Assembly (NCBI GenBank): GCA_934532985.1
Contig: CAKTAV010000002.1
Location: 186,001-250,000 of the forward strand
Length of the DNA: 64,000 bases
Direction: 5' to 3'
Source of the DNA: an uncultured Butyricicoccus sp.
GTDB taxonomy: Bacteria > Bacillota > Clostridia > Oscillospirales > Butyricicoccaceae
Part shown: piece by piece, positions 26,332 through 35,469 of the stretch
Numbering within the stretch: position 1 is the stretch's first letter
How the letters are laid out: each line of letters starts with the position of its first letter
Made by a program: the position numbers and the translations under genes
Notes under the pieces: model-generated
The model's database searches: none
The model's input: the letters and a program-made list of their open reading frames with translations, nothing else
Told to the model about the DNA's origin: nothing

Positions 26332-27675
26332 TTACATTACGCCCTGTGCCTTCATGGCCTCAGCAACCTTCAGGAAGCCAGCGATGTTTGCACCTGCAAC
26401 GTAGTTGCCCTCCAGGCCATATTCCTTTGCTGCGTCAGCTGCCTCATGATAGATGTTGATCATGATGTTCTTCAGGCGAGCATCAACTTCTTCAAAGGTC
26501 CAAGACAGACGCTGGGAGTTCTGGCTCATCTCCAGAGCCGAGGTGGCTACGCCGCCTGCATTAGCAGCCTTAGCCGGTCCAAACAGGATGCCTGCATTCT
26601 GCAGTACAGCAATTGCCTCCGGAGTAGACGGCATGTTTGCACCTTCGCCAACTGCCATTACACCGTTTGCAGCCAGTGCCTTTGCATCCTCTTCGTTGAT
26701 CTCATTCTGGGTAGCGCACGGCAGCGCGATGTCAGCCTTAACGGTCCAAACACCACGGCCCTCAAAGTACTTTGCAGTCGGAACAGCATCAACGTACTCC
26801 TTGATGCGGCCACGGCGAACTTCCTTGATTTCCTTGATGACATCCAGATTCAGGCCGTTCTCATCAACGATGTAGCCGTTGGAATCAGACATGGTGATAA
26901 CCTTTGCACCCAGCTCGGTTGCCTTCTGGCAAGCATAGATTGCAACGTTACCGGAACCAGAAATCAGAACCGTCTTGCCCTCGAACGAAGTGCCATGATC
27001 CTTCAGCATCTCGTCAACGAAGTAGCACAGGCCGTAACCGGTTGCCTCGGTACGAGCCAGAGAGCCGCCCCACTGCAGACCCTTACCGGTCAGGACGCCA
27101 ACATACTCGTTGCGAATTCTCTTATACTGGCCGAACATATAACCAATTTCACGAGCGCCAGTACCGATGTCGCCAGCCGGTACGTCGGTGTCAGCGCCGA
27201 TGTGCTTGCTCAGCTCCGTCATGAATGCCTGGCAGAAACGCATTACTTCGCCGTCAGACTTGCCCTTCGGATCAAAGTCAGAACCGCCCTTGCCGCCGCC
27301 GATCGGCAGGCCAGTCAGGCTGTTCTTAAAGATCTGCTCAAAGCCCAAGAACTTGATGATGGATGCGCAAACAGACGGATGCAGGCGGATACCACCCTTG
27401 TACGGTCCGATTGCAGAGTTAAACTGGAAGCGGAAGCCGCGGTTAACCTGAACCTTGCCGTTGTCATCAACCCAAGCAACACGGAACTGAATGCCGCGCT
27501 CCGGCTCAACGATGCGGTCAAAAACGCCAGCCTCGACCAGATCCGGACGGCGCTCTGCTACCGGTTGCAGGGATTCCAGAACTTCGTAGACAGCCTGCTG
27601 GAACTCCGGCTCATTCGGGTTACGCTTGCACACGGTGTCATAGACGCCATGGAGATAGGTATTTGTAATAGCCAT
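26332..27675 (-). CDS. gdhA: GdhA, glutamate dehydrogenase (NADP type by family)
   Basis: Reductive amination of 2-oxoglutarate; hexameric ~450-residue type (447 aa here). Substrate and catalytic motifs: YKGGIRLHPSV, LPIGGGKGGSDFDPKGKSD (catalytic Lys near 127), and PAGDIGTGAREIG. The Rossmann domain has LISGSGNVAIYACQKA. Coenzyme choice is assigned by similarity to the bacterial NADP type only. The start is MAITNTYL (27675), 7 bases after GGAGGAAA; the ATG 15 bases upstream would itself be part of the ribosome site. Codon choice is more biased than in its neighbours, suggesting high expression. Confidence 0.96.
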   Translation of the reverse strand: MAITNTYLHGVYDTVCKRNPNEPEFQQAVYEVLESLQPVAERRPDLVEAGVFDRIVEPERGIQFRVAWVDDNGKVQVNRGFRFQFNSAIGPYKGGIRLHPSVCASIIKFLGFEQIFKNSLTGLPIGGGKGGSDFDPKGKSDGEVMRFCQAFMTELSKHIGADTDVPAGDIGTGAREIGYMFGQYKRIRNEYVGVLTGKGLQWGGSLARTEATGYGLCYFVDEMLKDHGTSFEGKTVLISGSGNVAIYACQKATELGAKVITMSDSNGYIVDENGLNLDVIKEIKEVRRGRIKEYVDAVPTAKYFEGRGVWTVKADIALPCATQNEINEEDAKALAANGVMAVGEGANMPSTPEAIAVLQNAGILFGPAKAANAGGVATSALEMSQNSQRLSWTFEEVDARLKNIMINIYHEAADAAKEYGLEGNYVAGANIAGFLKVAEAMKAQGVM

Positions 27676-28206
27676 TTGATTTTCCTCCATATACCAATGG
27701 TTTTTTCACATCTTCAAGCTGAATTTTACCACAAATCTGACGATTTGAAAATACAAAACTTGCACAAATTTGATTCATTTCTGAAAACTTCCTTCAATTT
27801 ATACATATGTATATTATCTTTTTCCCCAGTTCGTTCCTTTTTCCATAATCCCCAAAGGCTTTTTGCTGGTTTTGCAAGTATTCTTTCCAAATATCCCTGT
27901 TTTGAACATATACATGCAGTTATTGTTACTTATTTTTAAGTATCCATTCGTCAATTTTCATTTTTGTTGTTGACCTCTCGCTTTATTTTCGTCATTTTAA
28001 CGAAATAAATCAAGGCATTTCTGCAAGTCATGTTTTTAATACTGCACTTCTGCATCTTTTTCCTGCATCCATGCGAATATTACATCTTTTTGCGCAACAA
28101 ACGACGCTTTTTGTCACATTTTCAAATGGAAATTGACTTTTTTCTCTTGATTCGCTATGATATAGTTGTGTAAAAATTCATTTTCCGATTATACATGGAG
28201 GCTTTT
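27676..28206. other. Long AT-rich divergent intergenic region
   Basis: 531 bases between gdhA and the cardiolipin synthase gene. Left end: leftward gdhA promoter (TTTTCA, 17 bases, TAAAAT). Right end: cardiolipin synthase promoter. In the middle an imperfect dyad at 27981-28010 (TTTATTTTCGT..ACGAAATAAA) could be an operator. The long open frame crossing it is a gdhA antisense artefact. Confidence 0.55.
28133..28161 (+). promoter_or_regulatory. Promoter of the cardiolipin synthase gene
   Basis: TTGACT (28133-28138), 17-base spacer, TATGAT (28156-28161), about 45 bases before the start codon. Confidence 0.75.
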
Positions 28207-29766
28207 ATGAAACAACATTCTCCGTCTCCTACCGCCAAAAAGGTAAAACGCAAGTTTTGGCGCTTTTTGCTCAGTCGTTTGACCATTACCGCTGTACTCA
28301 TGTTAATTCAGATTGTGGCGCTGGTGCTCTTCCTCACCCATTTAAGGGATCACATGACGTATCTGCTGCCCATCAGCCAAGTACTCGGCATTGTCTCGGT
28401 CATCTGGCTTGTGCGAAAGACAGACAACCCCTCATATAAAATTCCATGGATCATTTTGATCCTTTCTCTTCCGATTGTCGGAGTTGTATTCTTCCTTTTT
28501 TGGGGCAACACCCCCCTGAATCGCACCCGACTGGTCGAAGTTCCCCCGCTGGACAGCGAACAGCTTGCAGAGCTGAAAAAGCCCGCTTCCCGTGCGCTGT
28601 GCACCCGCCTGCCGCATCGCCGGCGACTGTGCCAATATCTCAGCAACATCGGACAGATGCCTGCATGGCAAAACACCGAGGTAGAGTATTATCCGCTGGG
28701 TGAGTATCTGTTCGAGGCCATGCTGCTTGACCTGAAAAAGGCGAAAAAATTCATTTTCTTGGAATATTTTATTATTGATTCCGGTATCATGTGGAATTCC
28801 ATTCTGGATATTCTGGTAGAAAAAGCGCATCAGGGCGTGGATGTCCGCATCATGTACGATGATGTAGGCTGTATGTCCACACTTCCTATTCGGTATGATC
28901 GCCTTCTGCGCTCCTATGGTATCCAAGTCGTCAAGTTTAACCAGTTTGTTCCGCTACTGAATACCTATCTGAACTATCGTGACCATAGAAAAATGTGTAT
29001 CATTGACGGCAACGTCGGCTACACTGGCGGCATCAATCTGGCAGATGAATATATCAACCAGAAAATGCGTTTCGGTCACTGGAAAGATACCGGTGTACGG
29101 CTGTATGGCGACGGTGTATTTAATATGACAACGCTGTTTTTGCAGCTCTGGGATTTTTCAACCAAGGAGCATACCACCAATTATGCGCCCTATCTTCCCA
29201 CGGTATCGGCAGAGACCGACGGCTTCGTACAGGCCTTTGCGGATTCACCACTGGACAACTATAACGTCGGCGAAACCGTTTTTATGAACATCATCAACAA
29301 CGCGTCCAAATATGTCTATATCACAAGCCCGTATTTGACGCTGGACAATGAGATGATTACTGCCCTGTGCACCGCGGCGCAATCCGGCATTGATGTCCGC
29401 ATTGTCACGCCGGGTATTCCGGACAAGGCCTCGGTTTACGCCGCAACACGCTCCTATTACGCGCAGCTCTACCGCGCCGGTGTTCATATCTATGAGTACA
29501 CGCCGGGCTTCTTGCACGCCAAGATGATCGTCTCGGACAACGACATCGCCGTCGTCGGCACGATCAACATGGACTTCCGCAGCTTCTATCTTCACTTTGA
29601 ATGCGGCACGGTCTTTTATCGCTCGTCCATCGTGGACAAGGTAAAGGAGGACATTCTGGACACCATTGAGCAGTCCAACGAAATTGACGAGAACTGGATT
29701 CACTCATATTCTTGGATTCGTTCGATTTATGCCTCTATCATGCGGCTGTTCGCGCCTCTGCTATAA
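28207..29766 (+). CDS. cls: Cardiolipin synthase (PLD family)
   Basis: 519 aa. Two or three N-terminal transmembrane segments precede a phospholipase-D domain pair. The HKD motifs are HRKMCIIDGNVGYTGG (near 260) and HAKMIVSDNDIAVVGT (near 437), each with the trailing Asp and Gly-Gly/Gly-Thr. Condenses two phosphatidylglycerols to cardiolipin. The start is the ATG at 28207, after ATGGAGG; the ATG at 28195 is part of that ribosome site. Confidence 0.93.
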   Translation: MKQHSPSPTAKKVKRKFWRFLLSRLTITAVLMLIQIVALVLFLTHLRDHMTYLLPISQVLGIVSVIWLVRKTDNPSYKIPWIILILSLPIVGVVFFLFWGNTPLNRTRLVEVPPLDSEQLAELKKPASRALCTRLPHRRRLCQYLSNIGQMPAWQNTEVEYYPLGEYLFEAMLLDLKKAKKFIFLEYFIIDSGIMWNSILDILVEKAHQGVDVRIMYDDVGCMSTLPIRYDRLLRSYGIQVVKFNQFVPLLNTYLNYRDHRKMCIIDGNVGYTGGINLADEYINQKMRFGHWKDTGVRLYGDGVFNMTTLFLQLWDFSTKEHTTNYAPYLPTVSAETDGFVQAFADSPLDNYNVGETVFMNIINNASKYVYITSPYLTLDNEMITALCTAAQSGIDVRIVTPGIPDKASVYAATRSYYAQLYRAGVHIYEYTPGFLHAKMIVSDNDIAVVGTINMDFRSFYLHFECGTVFYRSSIVDKVKEDILDTIEQSNEIDENWIHSYSWIRSIYASIMRLFAPLL

Positions 29767-29772
29767 GCGCAC

Positions 29773-29799
29773 AAAAAGCTCCCGTTTGGGAGCTTTTTT
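29773..29799. terminator. Bidirectional terminator
   Basis: AAAAAGCTCCC-GTTT-GGGAGCTTTTTT hairpin between the convergent cardiolipin synthase and GIY-YIG genes. Confidence 0.92.
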
Positions 29800-29811
29800 C
29801 GTCTTATAATT

Positions 29812-30150
29812 CTATTCTTCTGCCAGAAACTCTTCATGTCGTGACAGGTCGACACGCGTATATTCCTCGACATTCAGCCACGGTCCCAGCAGCTCTGCGA
29901 GATTATCCCGTACCAGCAGCGCTTCCTTTTGCGCTTTGCTCAGCCGCTTGGCGCGGTATTCCAGCCGAGAGGCCTGCTGGCGTGTCTCGCACTGCCAGAC
30001 CGCCTCCAGTCGCTTTGCCGTGTGCCATCGGGTATATTTTGCTGCCCGCTTATCTTTTCCAAAATGCTCTCGCATTCGCCGCTCTATCTCCGTCGTGATG
30101 CCGGTATACAGCGATTCATCCTGACAGCGCAGGATATAAACATAGTACAT
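29812..30150 (-). CDS. GIY-YIG domain protein (YhbQ/UPF0213 type)
   Basis: 112 aa. The GIY-YIG core appears as YYVYILRCQDESLYTGITT, followed by the conserved Arg (IERRMREH) and the Glu-containing helix (RLEYRAKRL). Stand-alone members are probable nucleases of unknown target. Last in a leftward group behind gerW, separated by 63 bases that contain a hairpin at 30165-30201. Confidence 0.9.
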   Translation of the reverse strand: MYYVYILRCQDESLYTGITTEIERRMREHFGKDKRAAKYTRWHTAKRLEAVWQCETRQQASRLEYRAKRLSKAQKEALLVRDNLAELLGPWLNVEEYTRVDLSRHEEFLAEE

Positions 30151-30213
30151 TGCTCAATACAACTTCGTCCGCCGAGCAGACTGCTTTTCTGTCGGCGGAC
30201 GTTTTTCTCCTAT

Positions 30214-30666
30214 TTATTTGTTTTCCTCGGTCTGCGGCTGTTCTGCCGATTCGGAAGCACCCGCCGGTTCTGTTGGCTCATTCGCTCCGCCGCGGCGCTT
30301 ATTGATAAAGCCCTGCACGGTATTCACCGCGCCCGGGATCATCTCAATCAGACGATCCGTGCTGGTTTCCGCCGGCATGTTGACCGGAATCATATGCGCA
30401 TTGCCCTCATGCACAATCAGAAAGCCAACCGGAGTGATGCTGACACCGGCGCCGCCGCCGCCGCCAAAGCACAGCGGTGCATTATCCTTTGCGTTGCGCG
30501 ACTGAAAGTCCGAGCCGCCCGCACCAAAGCCAAACGTCACCTTGGATACCGGAATCAGTGTTGTGCCGTCCGGCGTGTGAATCGGGTCGCCGACAATCGT
30601 GTTTACATCCACCATTGAGCGGATTTTGTCCATTGTCTCTGTCATCAGATTATCAATACCAGCCAT
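30214..30666 (-). CDS. gerW: GerW/YtfJ-family sporulation protein
   Basis: 150 aa. The conserved block VVGDPIHTPDGTTLIPVSKVTFGFG...GGGGGAGVSITPVGFLIV is the YtfJ family signature. In Bacillus subtilis the protein is needed for normal spore germination. The Pro/Glu-rich tail varies in the family. It follows a DUF2953 gene, matching the ytfI-ytfJ pairing of B. subtilis. Supports a spore-forming host. Confidence 0.93.
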   Translation of the reverse strand: MAGIDNLMTETMDKIRSMVDVNTIVGDPIHTPDGTTLIPVSKVTFGFGAGGSDFQSRNAKDNAPLCFGGGGGAGVSITPVGFLIVHEGNAHMIPVNMPAETSTDRLIEMIPGAVNTVQGFINKRRGGANEPTEPAGASESAEQPQTEENK

Positions 30667-30672
30667 TGTTCC

Positions 30673-31356
30673 TTACTCCTTTTCTTCCTTGTTTTGTTTC
30701 GGTTGCCATTGCTCTCGTTCCTCCGGGCTCAACCGGACACTTTTCCAAAGATTCCATAATCCGCGTCTGTTTCTCCATAAAACCCGTGGATAGCGAATCA
30801 ATTTCGTCGTAATGGAACTGTCTATACTCCAAACCGTCTGTTCTGCCTCAAAATCTGCATCCAGAACAATATTAGTATCGCGGAGCACAAAGCGGCGCGC
30901 CAGCTCCGGATACAGCAGTCCGGACAGCGCACTGGCGACACCCAGCAGCTTGCCCGTCTGGGCAGCGTCCGGTCGGTGAAAAATCACCGTAACATGCAGG
31001 CGGTCGATCATCATCGTACCGATCAAATCATCCATAATCGGAAACATCACCGCCAGCACATCTTCCAGCTCCAACCGTTTCCAGTCTGCCCGCGGAATGC
31101 GGGGCGTTGTTTGTTTTTTCTCTGTTGTCGATTTCTTTTTGGTCGCAGCTTTCTTGGCCGTCTTTTTCTTGCCGCCTAGGCGCTTCGTGATATGAAGTGG
31201 ACCAAAGCACAAACGTAAACGTATCGGCGGGCCTTCTTTCTTCCGCCGCACCTGTATTCGTATCGGCAGACACGCAAGCAGCATCCCTGCCAACAGCATA
31301 AGCCCTAGCAGTACCAGAAACACAATGCCCAGAAGGTGTAAAACCGTTCCTATCAT
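30673..31356 (-). CDS. DUF2953 protein (YtfI-like)
   Basis: 227 aa. One N-terminal transmembrane helix, a Lys/Thr-rich linker (about 60-85), then a soluble domain with DRLHVTVIFHRPDAAQTGKL and the C-terminal LIRYPRVLWRNRRGLW. Located between scpB (four-base overlap) and gerW, the usual place for DUF2953. Role unknown; likely linked to the spore germination function of its neighbour. Confidence 0.83.
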   Translation of the reverse strand: MIGTVLHLLGIVFLVLLGLMLLAGMLLACLPIRIQVRRKKEGPPIRLRLCFGPLHITKRLGGKKKTAKKAATKKKSTTEKKQTTPRIPRADWKRLELEDVLAVMFPIMDDLIGTMMIDRLHVTVIFHRPDAAQTGKLLGVASALSGLLYPELARRFVLRDTNIVLDADFEAEQTVWSIDSSITTKLIRYPRVLWRNRRGLWNLWKSVRLSPEEREQWQPKQNKEEKE

Positions 31357-31940
31357 GTAGATGCCTCACTCGCCGATGCAGCCGCTTGTTCTGCTTGCTC
31401 CGCTTGTTCTGCCATTTGCCGCCGTTCCAGCGCTTCCAGCTCCGGCAGCTCTGGCAATTCCTCCAACGAAGTGATAGAGAACGTGCGCAGGAATGCCGGC
31501 GTCGTCTGATACAGCATCGGGCGCCCCGGCACATCCAGCCGTCCGCAGCCTTCCACCAATCCCTTATCCAGCAGGGTCAGCACCGTGTTGGAGCTGTCCA
31601 CGCCGCGCAGCTGCTCAATATAGGCACGTGTGACCGGCTGCCGGTAAGCGATAATCGACAGCACCTCCAGTGCTGCGGCGGACAGTGTCGGTGGACGCCG
31701 TGTCTCCAGCGCCCGGCGAATTGTCTCCGCATAGCAGGGTCGCGATACCATCTGATACCGCTTGTCCAGCTGAACAATCATCATGCCGCGCTGTCCGACA
31801 TCATATTCATCCGACAGCGCCGTAATCATGCGGTGCAGCACGTCACCGGTCACTCCCAGCACCTGCATCAGCTTTTCCTCGTGCACCGGTTCGCCGGAGG
31901 CAAACAGGATGCCCTCCAGTTCACACAGCCGTTCGTTCAT
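31353..31940 (-). CDS. scpB: ScpB, segregation and condensation protein B
   Basis: Winged-helix kleisin-associated subunit of the SMC-ScpAB condensin. 195 aa from the ATG at 31940 (MNERLCELEGILFASGEP) with GGAGGAG upstream. The LSAAALEVLSIIAYRQPVTR motif and RGVDSSNTVLTLLDKGLV are diagnostic. The tail is a low-complexity Glu/Ala/Gln stretch. Overlaps scpA by 20 bases. Confidence 0.96.
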   Translation of the reverse strand: MNERLCELEGILFASGEPVHEEKLMQVLGVTGDVLHRMITALSDEYDVGQRGMMIVQLDKRYQMVSRPCYAETIRRALETRRPPTLSAAALEVLSIIAYRQPVTRAYIEQLRGVDSSNTVLTLLDKGLVEGCGRLDVPGRPMLYQTTPAFLRTFSITSLEELPELPELEALERRQMAEQAEQAEQAAASASEAST

Positions 31941-32673
31941 CCGTCTCCTCCTCTGCCATATCTTCTCGCAGGGAAAGACTGGTCTCTTCCCCATCTCCCT
32001 CAATCATTACGCGGCGTGTTTTGGATAGTTCCAGCACCGCCAAGAAGGTCGCCACAATATCAGACCGCGACTGCGCACGGAAAAATAAGCTCTGAAACCG
32101 CAGCGTGCTCTTTTTGCGAAACGCCAGCAAAATCGACGTAATCTTCGTGTGTACCGGAACCCGCTCCCGTCCGACAATGCCCTGAAATGCCTCTGTCGAT
32201 GGCGGAAGTGCTCGCTCCACGCGCTCAAACATCCGCCGTGATGCGACTTCCAGCTTTTCCAGTGGGAGAATGCCCTCAAACTTTCGCTTTCTCTCCAGCG
32301 GTTCCGGTGGGCGGGTCACAATATCTCGTCCCTCGTCACTGCGGCGGCGGAAAAACGGCTGCACTTCACGAATGCGCTGGTACTCCAGCAGCTGCTCCAC
32401 CAACTCGGCGCGCGGATCCTCTTCCTCTTCTTCCTGCTCCTTGGGCAGCAGCATCCGCGACTTAATCAGCATCAGCTGCGCCGCCATCGCAATGAAGTCT
32501 CCCGCGACATCCATATCTGCCGACTGCATCTGACGCAGAACCTCCATATACTGCTCCAAAATCTCCGCAATCGGAATATCATAAATGCTGACTTTGTTCT
32601 TGTGAATCAGCTGAAGCAACAGATCGAGCGGACCGTCAAATGCCTCTAAGTGAAATTGTACGGTTTCTGTCAT
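31921..32673 (-). CDS. scpA: ScpA, segregation and condensation protein A (kleisin)
   Basis: 250 aa kleisin linking the two SMC heads. N-terminal FHLEAFDGPLDLLLQLIHKNK and the helical DIPIAEILEQYMEVL are typical; an acidic linker (EQEEEEEDPRAELVEQL) and the winged-helix C-terminus follow. Immediately downstream of a site-2 protease gene, an arrangement common in clostridia. Confidence 0.96.
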   Translation of the reverse strand: MTETVQFHLEAFDGPLDLLLQLIHKNKVSIYDIPIAEILEQYMEVLRQMQSADMDVAGDFIAMAAQLMLIKSRMLLPKEQEEEEEDPRAELVEQLLEYQRIREVQPFFRRRSDEGRDIVTRPPEPLERKRKFEGILPLEKLEVASRRMFERVERALPPSTEAFQGIVGRERVPVHTKITSILLAFRKKSTLRFQSLFFRAQSRSDIVATFLAVLELSKTRRVMIEGDGEETSLSLREDMAEEETDERTAV

Positions 32674-32674
32674 G

Positions 32675-33301
32675 TTAAACCACCGTCACCAGTCGGCTCA
32701 GCAGCGTGTAGATATGGTCGATACAAAAATTCAGCGGCGTGTTCAGCACACCAAACAGCAGTAAAATCAGCAAACCAAACTGAATATACTGCTCATATTT
32801 CAGCAGAAACGACACCTTATCCCACGGCAGAAACGACATCAAAATTTTCGAGCCGTCCAGCGGCGGAACCGGAATCAGGTTAAACACACCCAGACCGATG
32901 CTCATCACTGCGCCGTAGTAGCACATCAAGCCCAGCACATAAATCGGCATCGACGAGCTGGTCAGCAAGAACTGCTGCAAGAACAGAAAGACGATTGCGA
33001 GCAGAAAATTCGCCACGGGACCCGCCAGTGAGACCAGTGCAATGTCGCGCCGCGGCTTTTTGAAATACCGCGAGTCAATCGGAACCGGCTTCGCCCAGCC
33101 GACATGGAATAACAGCAAGCAAATCGTACCAACGGCATCCAGATGCCGAAACGGGTCAATCGTCAACCGTCCCGCATTCTTTGCCGTCGGGTCTCCCAGC
33201 TTATATGCGATAAAGCCATGCGCCGCCTCATGCAAGCTCAGACAAAGCAGCAGGCCTGGGATGCTGATTAGTAGATTCAGCACCATACTTGAATTGAACA
33301 T
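32675..33301 (-). CDS. Site-2 protease family protein (M50, YwhC-like)
   Basis: 208 aa, five or six transmembrane segments, no PDZ domain. HEAAHGF in the first helix carries the zinc His/Glu residues, and NLIPVPPLDGSKIL contains the third ligand. The substrate is not known; the short forms are distinct from RseP. First gene of the scpAB-DUF2953-gerW operon. Confidence 0.92.
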   Translation of the reverse strand: MFNSSMVLNLLISIPGLLLCLSLHEAAHGFIAYKLGDPTAKNAGRLTIDPFRHLDAVGTICLLLFHVGWAKPVPIDSRYFKKPRRDIALVSLAGPVANFLLAIVFLFLQQFLLTSSSMPIYVLGLMCYYGAVMSIGLGVFNLIPVPPLDGSKILMSFLPWDKVSFLLKYEQYIQFGLLILLLFGVLNTPLNFCIDHIYTLLSRLVTVV

Positions 33302-33361
33302 AGATGATAACTCCTATCCAGAGCAAACCGAGCGATTTTCTCTGATATAATGATTCATTTT

Positions 33362-33390
33362 ATTATATCCGTTATAGGGTTAAAATTCAA
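33362..33390 (-). promoter_or_regulatory. Promoter of the site-2 protease/scpAB operon
   Basis: Leftward: TTGAAT (33390-33385), 17-base spacer, TATAAT (33367-33362). Confidence 0.75.
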
Positions 33391-33494
33391 GCGAATGAGC
33401 GTTTTTTACAGATTATACATAATCTTTTTCGACTAAAAATACACAAAACACCGCAGAACAGTTGACTTTTTCAACGCACCGCAGCGGATCGTCG

Positions 33495-33544
33495 GAAAGA
33501 AAAAAGCGCCGTACAGCAGAACATTTTGTCCCACCGCACGGCGC
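33495..33544 (-). terminator. Terminator of the fatty-acid operon
   Basis: Leftward: GCGCCGT pairs with ACGGCGC around a partly paired loop, followed by TTTTTTCTTT. It directly follows acpP. Confidence 0.85.
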
Positions 33545-33558
33545 ATCTTCTCTTTTGC

Positions 33559-33783
33559 TTACTTATGCTCCTCAACGTAGCGAACGATGTCACCGATCGT
33601 GCTCATCTTTGCCGCTTCCTCGTCCTCAATCGTGACGCCGGTTGCGTCCTCCAGATCCATCATCAGTTCAACGATGTCCAGCGAATCCGCCTTCAGATCG
33701 TCCTTAATGCTGGTCTCCATCGTCATGGTGGAAGCGTCTGCCTGGAACTTGTCTGCCAGAATACCACAAATTGTCTCAAACAT
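33559..33783 (-). CDS. acpP: AcpP, acyl carrier protein
   Basis: 74 aa, acidic. The phosphopantetheine serine is in ADSLDIVELMMDLED. The start is MFETICGIL (33783), with GGAGA upstream. It closes the fab/acc operon, 38 bases after accA. In many Firmicutes acpP sits near fabK or plsX instead. Confidence 0.95.
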   Translation of the reverse strand: MFETICGILADKFQADASTMTMETSIKDDLKADSLDIVELMMDLEDATGVTIEDEEAAKMSTIGDIVRYVEEHK

Positions 33784-33821
33784 AATTGAAATCTCCTTAT
33801 TATTCCATATTTTTTGATTAC

Positions 33822-34613
33822 TCATGTATGTTCTTCAAAAACTCCGTAGTCACGGAATTTTTCATACCTCATTTGGCTCAGCTGCTCGCCGCTTAGCGGC
33901 ATCAGCCGTTCAATCGCCGCAGTCAGCGTGCTCTTAATATGACGGTACAGCGAACTGTCCCGTCCGGAATCGCGAATGATTCCGTCAATCAGACCGAAGC
34001 CCAGCATATCTTGTGCCGTGATCTTCAGCGCCTTTGCTGCCTCAATCTCGCGTCCGGCGTCCTTCCACAGGATACTCGCACAGCCGCGCGGGGAAATGAC
34101 GGAATACATTGCGTCGCGCAGCATGTATACCTCATTTGCCACGCCCAGCGCCAGCGCACCTCCGGAGCCGCCCTCACCGGTAATAATCGACACCACCGGT
34201 GTTTTCAGCTGCATGAACTCGTACAGGCAGCGGGCAATCGCCTCTCCCTGTCCGCGTTCCTCCGCACCGACGCCGCAGAATGCACCCGGCGTGTCCACAA
34301 TACAGATCACTGGGCGGCGGAATTTCTCCGCCTGATGCGCCAGACGCAGCGCCTTTCGGTAGCCCTCCGGGTGCACCATCGCAAAATTTGCGTCGATATT
34401 CTCCTGCGTAGAATGTCCGCGCCGCTGTCCGAGTACCGTCACCGGAATGTCGCCGAGGCGGGCAATGCCCCCGCACATCGCGTGATCCTCACCGTACAGC
34501 CGGTCGCCGTGCAGCTCCACAAAGTCATCCAGCACACCCGCAATGATATCATCGACGTTCGGACGCTCCGGCGAGCGAATCCACTCCAGCTTTTCTTCGA
34601 TTCCTCGTCTCAT
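33822..34613 (-). CDS. accA: AccA, acetyl-CoA carboxylase carboxyltransferase alpha subunit
   Basis: Transfers the carboxyl group from biotin to acetyl-CoA, with AccD. 263 aa in the short form. Typical: FVELHGDRLYGED, GQRRGHSTQENI, MVHPEGYRKALRL, VDTPGAFCGVGAEERGQ and GEGGSGGALALG. I prefer the ATG at 34613 (AAAGGA upstream); an ATG at 34637 overlapping accD is also possible. Confidence 0.96.
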   Translation of the reverse strand: MRRGIEEKLEWIRSPERPNVDDIIAGVLDDFVELHGDRLYGEDHAMCGGIARLGDIPVTVLGQRRGHSTQENIDANFAMVHPEGYRKALRLAHQAEKFRRPVICIVDTPGAFCGVGAEERGQGEAIARCLYEFMQLKTPVVSIITGEGGSGGALALGVANEVYMLRDAMYSVISPRGCASILWKDAGREIEAAKALKITAQDMLGFGLIDGIIRDSGRDSSLYRHIKSTLTAAIERLMPLSGEQLSQMRYEKFRDYGVFEEHT

Positions 34614-34617
34614 TCGC

Positions 34618-35469
34618 TCACCGTCCTTTGTATCCATGCAGCTCCAGCAGCTGCGTCAGCTCACTGCGCAGACGCGACCGCGGAACAATACGGTCACAGA
34701 AGCCATGCTCCTGCACAAATTCCGCCGACTGGAAGGTATCCGGCAGCGTCTCGCCAATCGTGCCCTCGATCACACGCCGTCCGGCAAAGCCAACGGTTGC
34801 GCCCGGCTCTGCCAGAATAATATCTCCCAGCATCGCAAAGCTCGCCGTCACGCCGCCCGTCGTCGGGTCGGTCAGCACGGTGATATACAGCTGTCCGGCT
34901 TCGGAATGCTTCGCCGCCGCGCCGCTGACCTTCGCCATCTGCATCAGCGAGAACATGCCCTCCTGCATCCGCGCGCCGCCGGAGCAGGTAAACAGAATCA
35001 CCGGCAGCCTGTGCTCGTTCGCGTATTCAAACAGCCGCGTTAGCTTTTCGCCGACCACACTGCCCATGGAAGCCATCATAAAATAGCTGTCCATCACGCC
35101 GAGACACACCGGAACGCCGCCAATGGTACACGTCCCCGTCACCACCGCGTCCTCCTGTCCGGATTTCTCCCTCAGCACTGCAATTTTTTCCGCATAGCCC
35201 GGAAAGCCGAGCGGGTCTGCGGTTTGCAGGTCGTCAAACAGCTCCTGAAAGGAATCGGTATCCGCCGTCAGACGAATTCGCGTGCGCGCCAGCAGACGTC
35301 CATGTGCGCCGCAGGACGGACAGACATAGGCGTTGCGTCCATATTTTAATGCGCTGATTTCCTCCCCGCAAACGCGGCAGGTTACGGTTTTTGCCGGTGT
35401 CTTTTCCGCCTTCGGGTTGCGAATGCGCACAGAATTCGCTCTTGTCTTTGAAAACAGATCTACAATCAT
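34618..35469 (-). CDS. accD: AccD, acetyl-CoA carboxylase carboxyltransferase beta subunit
   Basis: 283 aa. The N-terminal zinc ribbon (CRVCGEE...CPSCGAH) is followed by a crotonase-like domain with FTCSGGARMQEGMFSLMQMA, DPTTGGVTASFAMLGD and GFAGRRVIEGT. It overlaps accC by four bases and lies four bases before accA, so the carboxylase subunits are tightly coupled. Confidence 0.97.
   Translation of the reverse strand: MIVDLFSKTRANSVRIRNPKAEKTPAKTVTCRVCGEEISALKYGRNAYVCPSCGAHGRLLARTRIRLTADTDSFQELFDDLQTADPLGFPGYAEKIAVLREKSGQEDAVVTGTCTIGGVPVCLGVMDSYFMMASMGSVVGEKLTRLFEYANEHRLPVILFTCSGGARMQEGMFSLMQMAKVSGAAAKHSEAGQLYITVLTDPTTGGVTASFAMLGDIILAEPGATVGFAGRRVIEGTIGETLPDTFQSAEFVQEHGFCDRIVPRSRLRSELTQLLELHGYKGR

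Noticed and set aside
26326..27939. A 537-codon plus-strand open frame across gdhA
   Set aside because: Antisense to gdhA and running into AT-rich non-coding sequence; no family features. It reflects the biased codon use of gdhA.
30165..30201. Strong hairpin with a T-tract on the plus strand between gerW and the GIY-YIG gene
   Set aside because: CGTCCGCCGA/TCGGCGGACG is a good stem, but the T-run is on the plus strand where no gene ends, and the minus strand has no T-tract. Not called as a terminator.
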